Shown: piece by piece, positions 62,601 through 64,000 of the stretch | How positions within the stretch are numbered: position 1 is the first letter of the stretch | Layout: each line of letters starts with the position of its first letter | Origin: Flavobacterium xinjiangense | Lineage (GTDB): Bacteria > Bacteroidota > Bacteroidia > Flavobacteriales > Flavobacteriaceae | Assembly (NCBI RefSeq): GCF_900142885.1 | Contig: NZ_FRCL01000002.1 | Span: 62,001-126,000, forward strand | Length of the DNA: 64,000 bases | Direction of reading: 5' to 3' | Notes under the pieces: model-generated | What the model was told of the DNA's origin: nothing | The model's input: the letters and a program-made list of their open reading frames with translations, nothing else | Database searches by the model: none | Translations under genes and position numbers: made by a program

Positions 62601-63086
62601 TTTAGAATTAAACTAGTTGATTTTGGTGCAAATGGAGTTTATCAAGGAGGTGATGACGTAGAATTTGAAGTTACACGTACGCCAACATTATCAGGTTGGA
62701 ATAGTTACGACATTCCATTGTCTGAGTTTACAGGTTTGACCACTAGAGGACATATTGCTCAATTAGTATTTTCGGGAGCGCCGGCAGGAACCGTTTATAT
62801 TGACAATGTCTTTTTCAGCAAAGTGGCTACAAATTTAAGTGTTGCCAATTTTGAAACAGCAAAAGTTAGAATGTATCCTAATCCGGTTACTAATTATTTA
62901 ACAATTGAGGCAAATAGTACAATTGAAAAAGTATCTGTTTATAATCTTTTGGGTCAAGAGGTTTTGGTAAAAAGCCCAAAAAGCAATTCAACTATTTTGC
63001 AAACGAATGAACTTCAAAAAGGAGTGTATATCGTAAAAACAAATATTGATGGAAAAGTAAATAGTAGTAAAATTATCAAAGAATAA
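59673..63086 (+). CDS. Repeat-rich secreted protein with carbohydrate-binding-like domains and T9SS type A sorting signal
   Basis: 1137 residues. Signal peptide MKKITLFILLLISIVGYSQ. Two domain types alternate as A-B-A-B-B-B. Domain A (~22-190 and ~368-540; FETGQFGSTWTLATFENGSG, NEWEELTFDFSGKIG, YFDNVTFSAK) resembles jelly-roll binding modules. Domain B (~195-360 and three more; DVISLFSNAYTN, TTWRTDWSAGSNL, LYFHIDVWTPDLT, WNSYDIPLSEFTGLTT, TVYIDNVYFNK) is like the accessory modules I recall attached to flavobacterial glycoside hydrolases. No catalytic domain is present. The tail (VRMYPNPVTNYLTIEAN, VSVYNLLGQEVLVKS, LQKGVYIVKTNIDG, SKIIKE) is a type A sorting signal. Polysaccharide binding outside the cell is inference. 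Confidence 0.88.
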   Translation: MKKITLFILLLISIVGYSQNAPITFETGQFGSTWTLATFENGSGAGYSKVSNPFPGGINTSATVGKFIAGTTASGAAPYAGFETAHTSGANGIGTFTLSASNSIIKIMVYKTVISDVAIKFAIANGGAQPEIKVPNTKINEWEELTFDFSGKIGLNETINIDQMIFFLDFNARTTETTSYFDNVTFSAKPAATVPTVAASTPTKPAADVISLFSNAYTNVTVDSWRADWGQSGNVLSDIQVAGNDTKKYTDLSYFGVITEASKIDASTMLNFHVDVWTPNVTTFKIKIVDFGADGAYLGGDDKEFEVTRTLALSGWNSLEIPLSEFTGLTTKAHIAQFVFSGTSGTIYIDNVYFNKTAVVIPPPAAPYAPVTFESGEYGSSWTLTSFDNPSGGSTASLLAPNPNKTGINASNVAAKFTALVAGAWYTGFETAHASGVNGIGTFTLDATNSTVKMMVYKDVISKVGIKFARPDGGSTGEITVTNTKINEWEELTFNFAGKIGEGVSTGIDQIIVFPDFIPEGTTRTADHVCYVDNIRFSAKVDAPVVASVPTVAAPTPTKPVADVISLFSNAYTNVPITTWRTDWSAGSNLTELQVAGNDTKKYDNLNYFGVDVNGTIDATPMLYFHIDVWTPDLTAFRIKLVDFGANGVYKGGDDKEFEVTRTPTLSGWNSYDIPLSEFTGLTTRGHIAQLVFSGAPAGTVYIDNVYFNKTAAVVVATVPTVAAPTPTKPVADVISLFSNAYTNVPITTWRTDWSAGSNLTELQVAGNDTKKYDNLNYFGVDVTGTIDATPMLYFHIDVWTPDLTAFRIKLVDFGANGVYQGGDDTEFEVTRTPTLSGWNSYDIPLSEFTGLTTRGHIAQLVFSGAPAGTVYIDNVYFNKTAAVVVATAPTVAAPTPPTAQSNVISLFSNAYTNVPITTWRTDWSAGSNLTELQVAGNDTKKYDNLNYFGVDVTGTIDATPMLYFHIDVWTPDLTTFRIKLVDFGANGVYQGGDDVEFEVTRTPTLSGWNSYDIPLSEFTGLTTRGHIAQLVFSGAPAGTVYIDNVFFSKVATNLSVANFETAKVRMYPNPVTNYLTIEANSTIEKVSVYNLLGQEVLVKSPKSNSTILQTNELQKGVYIVKTNIDGKVNSSKIIKE
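61317..62820 (+). repeat. Three near-identical 510-bp tandem repeats within the gene at 59673
   Basis: Units start at 61317, 61827 and 62337, each exactly 510 bp (170 codons). Units differ by scattered single bases, with the third diverging at its Pro/Thr-rich linker (61827 has ACGCCTACGAAACC, 62337 has ACACCACCAACGGC). A fourth, more distant unit lies at 60255-60755. Confidence 0.9.
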
Positions 63087-63111
63087 GTTAGTTGGGTTTG
63101 TAGTAGAATTG

Positions 63112-63145
63112 GAGAGTATTAGATATCTAATGCTCTCTTTTTTTT
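63112..63145 (+). terminator. Terminator after the repeat protein gene
   Basis: GAGAGTATTAGAT (63112-63124) pairs with ATCTAATGCTCTC (63125-63137, one wobble), followed by eight T. Confidence 0.88.
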
Positions 63146-63156
63146 GTACTTATTTT

Positions 63157-63597
63157 TCATTTCATTAAATACAAATAATGATTAAAGTAATCTACAATCG
63201 CTCTTCCTTTCATTAACACATCGGCACCAATGATTCCGTGTACAGGTTTTGATTTGTGCTGTATTAATGCTTCGTTTACGTGAGATAAATCAAAAATAAT
63301 GAGATTAAAATCCAAATTTTTCCACGAGCCAAGTTGCAGTTGATTTCTTGTAGCAAGTTGCGTAAACATTCCGTTTGCTCCGGCACCGGAAGCTTTCGTC
63401 TTTGATTTTTTTGCTTCCAATAAAAACAGGTCAACACTTTCAAATCCTACACAACTGTTTGAAGCTCCCGTGTCGAGGATAAAGTTCCCCATGACTCCAT
63501 TGATTTTAGCTTTTATTAGAAGATGTTGTGTTTTGGTAATTTTGAATTTTACTTTTTTATAATTTTCTTTTTTAAGAATATCGTGGAGGTTTTTCAT
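63157..63597 (-). CDS. Retropepsin-like (clan AA) aspartic protease family protein
   Basis: 146 residues, no signal peptide. The active-site motif D42-T-G44 sits in GNFILDTGASNSCVG, and the matching hydrophobic-Gly segment VHGIIGADVLMKGRAIVDY follows at ~118-137. A single-domain protein of this size would act as a homodimer, like retroviral protease. It is not part of a mobile element: no reverse transcriptase or integrase is nearby. The substrate is unknown. Divergently arranged with the TatD gene. Confidence 0.88.
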   Translation of the reverse strand: MKNLHDILKKENYKKVKFKITKTQHLLIKAKINGVMGNFILDTGASNSCVGFESVDLFLLEAKKSKTKASGAGANGMFTQLATRNQLQLGSWKNLDFNLIIFDLSHVNEALIQHKSKPVHGIIGADVLMKGRAIVDYFNHYLYLMK

Positions 63598-63636
63598 TTA
63601 TGCTGAATTTATTTCAGAATTTTAATTTGTGTTGCA

Positions 63637-63644
63637 CAAAGATA
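63637..63644 (-). promoter_or_regulatory. Putative -7 box of the retropepsin-like gene
   Basis: Plus-strand CAAAGATA reads TATCTTTG on the minus strand, 40 bp upstream of the start at 63597. Confidence 0.45.
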
Positions 63645-63739
63645 CATGGAGTTTTTATGAATTTTTGAAGGAAGTTTGAGAATCCTATTTTTCTTTGAGA
63701 ATCTTTATGAAACAACTTTTTCGACTAGTTTTAATCTTG

Positions 63740-63747
63740 TAAATTTG
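63740..63747 (+). promoter_or_regulatory. Putative -7 box of the TatD-family gene
   Basis: TAAATTTG, 18 bp before the TTG start at 63766; no -33 TTG at standard spacing. Confidence 0.4.
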
Positions 63748-63765
63748 TATCCTTAAACTTTACAC

Positions 63766-64000
63766 TTGGAAACAACCATAATAATTACCGACACGCATAC
63801 GCACCTTTACAGCGAGGAATTCGATCAAGACCGTAGCGAAATGATACAACGTGCTATAAATGTTGGAGTTTCACGGTTCTTTATTCCCGCTATAGATTCA
63901 ACATGTACGAAAGCGATGTACGAATTAGAGGAAAATTATCCTGACAATGTTTTCTTGATGATGGGTTTACACCCAACCTACGTAAAAGAGAATTATCTGG
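63766..64000 (+). CDS. TatD-family metal-dependent deoxyribonuclease (3' end outside window)
   Basis: 78 residues visible from a TTG start (METTIIITDTHTHLYSEEFDQDR). The frame has a stop 12 bases upstream of the TTG and no ATG before residue 26, so TTG is the likely start. The metal-binding DTHTHL motif and the MMGLHPTYVKENYL segment (GLHP) are diagnostic of TatD-type hydrolases, two-metal TIM-barrel nucleases. The frame runs off the window edge without a stop. Confidence 0.92.
   Translation, partial: METTIIITDTHTHLYSEEFDQDRSEMIQRAINVGVSRFFIPAIDSTCTKAMYELEENYPDNVFLMMGLHPTYVKENYL

Noticed and set aside
61317-62820. Tandem repeats considered as a CRISPR or satellite array
   Set aside because: Units are 510 bp, in frame and encode a folded domain.
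63157-63597. Retropepsin as a sign of a retroelement
   Set aside because: No reverse transcriptase, integrase or terminal repeats are present nearby.

Overview
The window reads as chromosome of a Flavobacterium-like member of the Bacteroidota. It is AT-rich and carries several large secreted proteins with C-terminal type IX secretion (T9SS) sorting signals. Many genes are preceded by the Bacteroidota -7 box TAnnTTTG, sometimes with a -33 TTG about 20 bp upstream. It also encodes a 14-gene complex I operon with a short NuoG and separate NuoC and NuoD. I see no insertion sequence, prophage, plasmid gene, CRISPR array or rRNA. The only RNA gene is one tRNA-Leu.

Layout. 1-13.8 kb: four tandem same-strand genes (the first cut by the window edge) for giant secreted proteins. 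They share a C-terminal module of about 460 residues plus sorting tail, but their N-terminal halves are unrelated (Ig-like, IPT/TIG-like, beta-solenoid). Two of them follow arrays of a TTTAAACG motif repeated every 19-20 bp. 13.9-18 kb (minus strand): a JmjC-like cupin protein, biotin synthase, two tandem paralogous four-helix membrane proteins, and RibF. 18.3-21 kb: a secreted M12B-like metalloprotease with P-domain and type A sorting signal. 21-23.6 kb (minus): peptidyl-tRNA hydrolase, ribosomal protein L25 and PRPP synthetase. Then come tRNA-Leu, a PAS protein with a histidine-kinase dimerisation segment but no ATPase, a YwqK/MORN-type secreted protein, a TlpA-like thioredoxin, AspS and a cold-shock protein. 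29.1-42.3 kb: the nuoA-N operon. 42.5-44 kb: a FrnE/DsbA-like protein and a secreted hypothetical. 44.5-50.8 kb (minus): a tetR-tolC-MFP-RND efflux operon. 50.9-54.9 kb: a YceI protein, a polyprenyl synthetase with a small hypothetical, and a PhoD-like phosphatase with a beta-barrel protein. 55-59.3 kb: 2-oxoglutarate dehydrogenase E1 and E2. 59.7-63.1 kb: a repeat-rich, probably carbohydrate-binding T9SS protein. The window ends with a retropepsin-like protein and the start of a TatD-family nuclease gene.

How the genes fit together. Much of the window is core metabolism: NADH oxidation by complex I, NADH production by 2-oxoglutarate dehydrogenase, flavin, biotin, PRPP and polyprenyl diphosphate supply, and translation. 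The accessory part is surface biology: six T9SS cargo proteins and one efflux system.

Three non-coding signals stand out. (1) Helically phased TTTAAACG arrays precede two of the giant surface-protein genes. (2) An intergenic repeat of about 80 bp occurs three times; its stems differ in sequence but keep pairing, and two copies sit inside operons (nuoH/nuoI and sucA/sucB). (3) The inverted repeat GGAAACT-N14-AGTTTCC lies at the same distance from the -7 box of both the tetR-efflux operon and the neighbouring yceI gene, suggesting one regulon. All sequence comparisons were made by eye; no database search was run.
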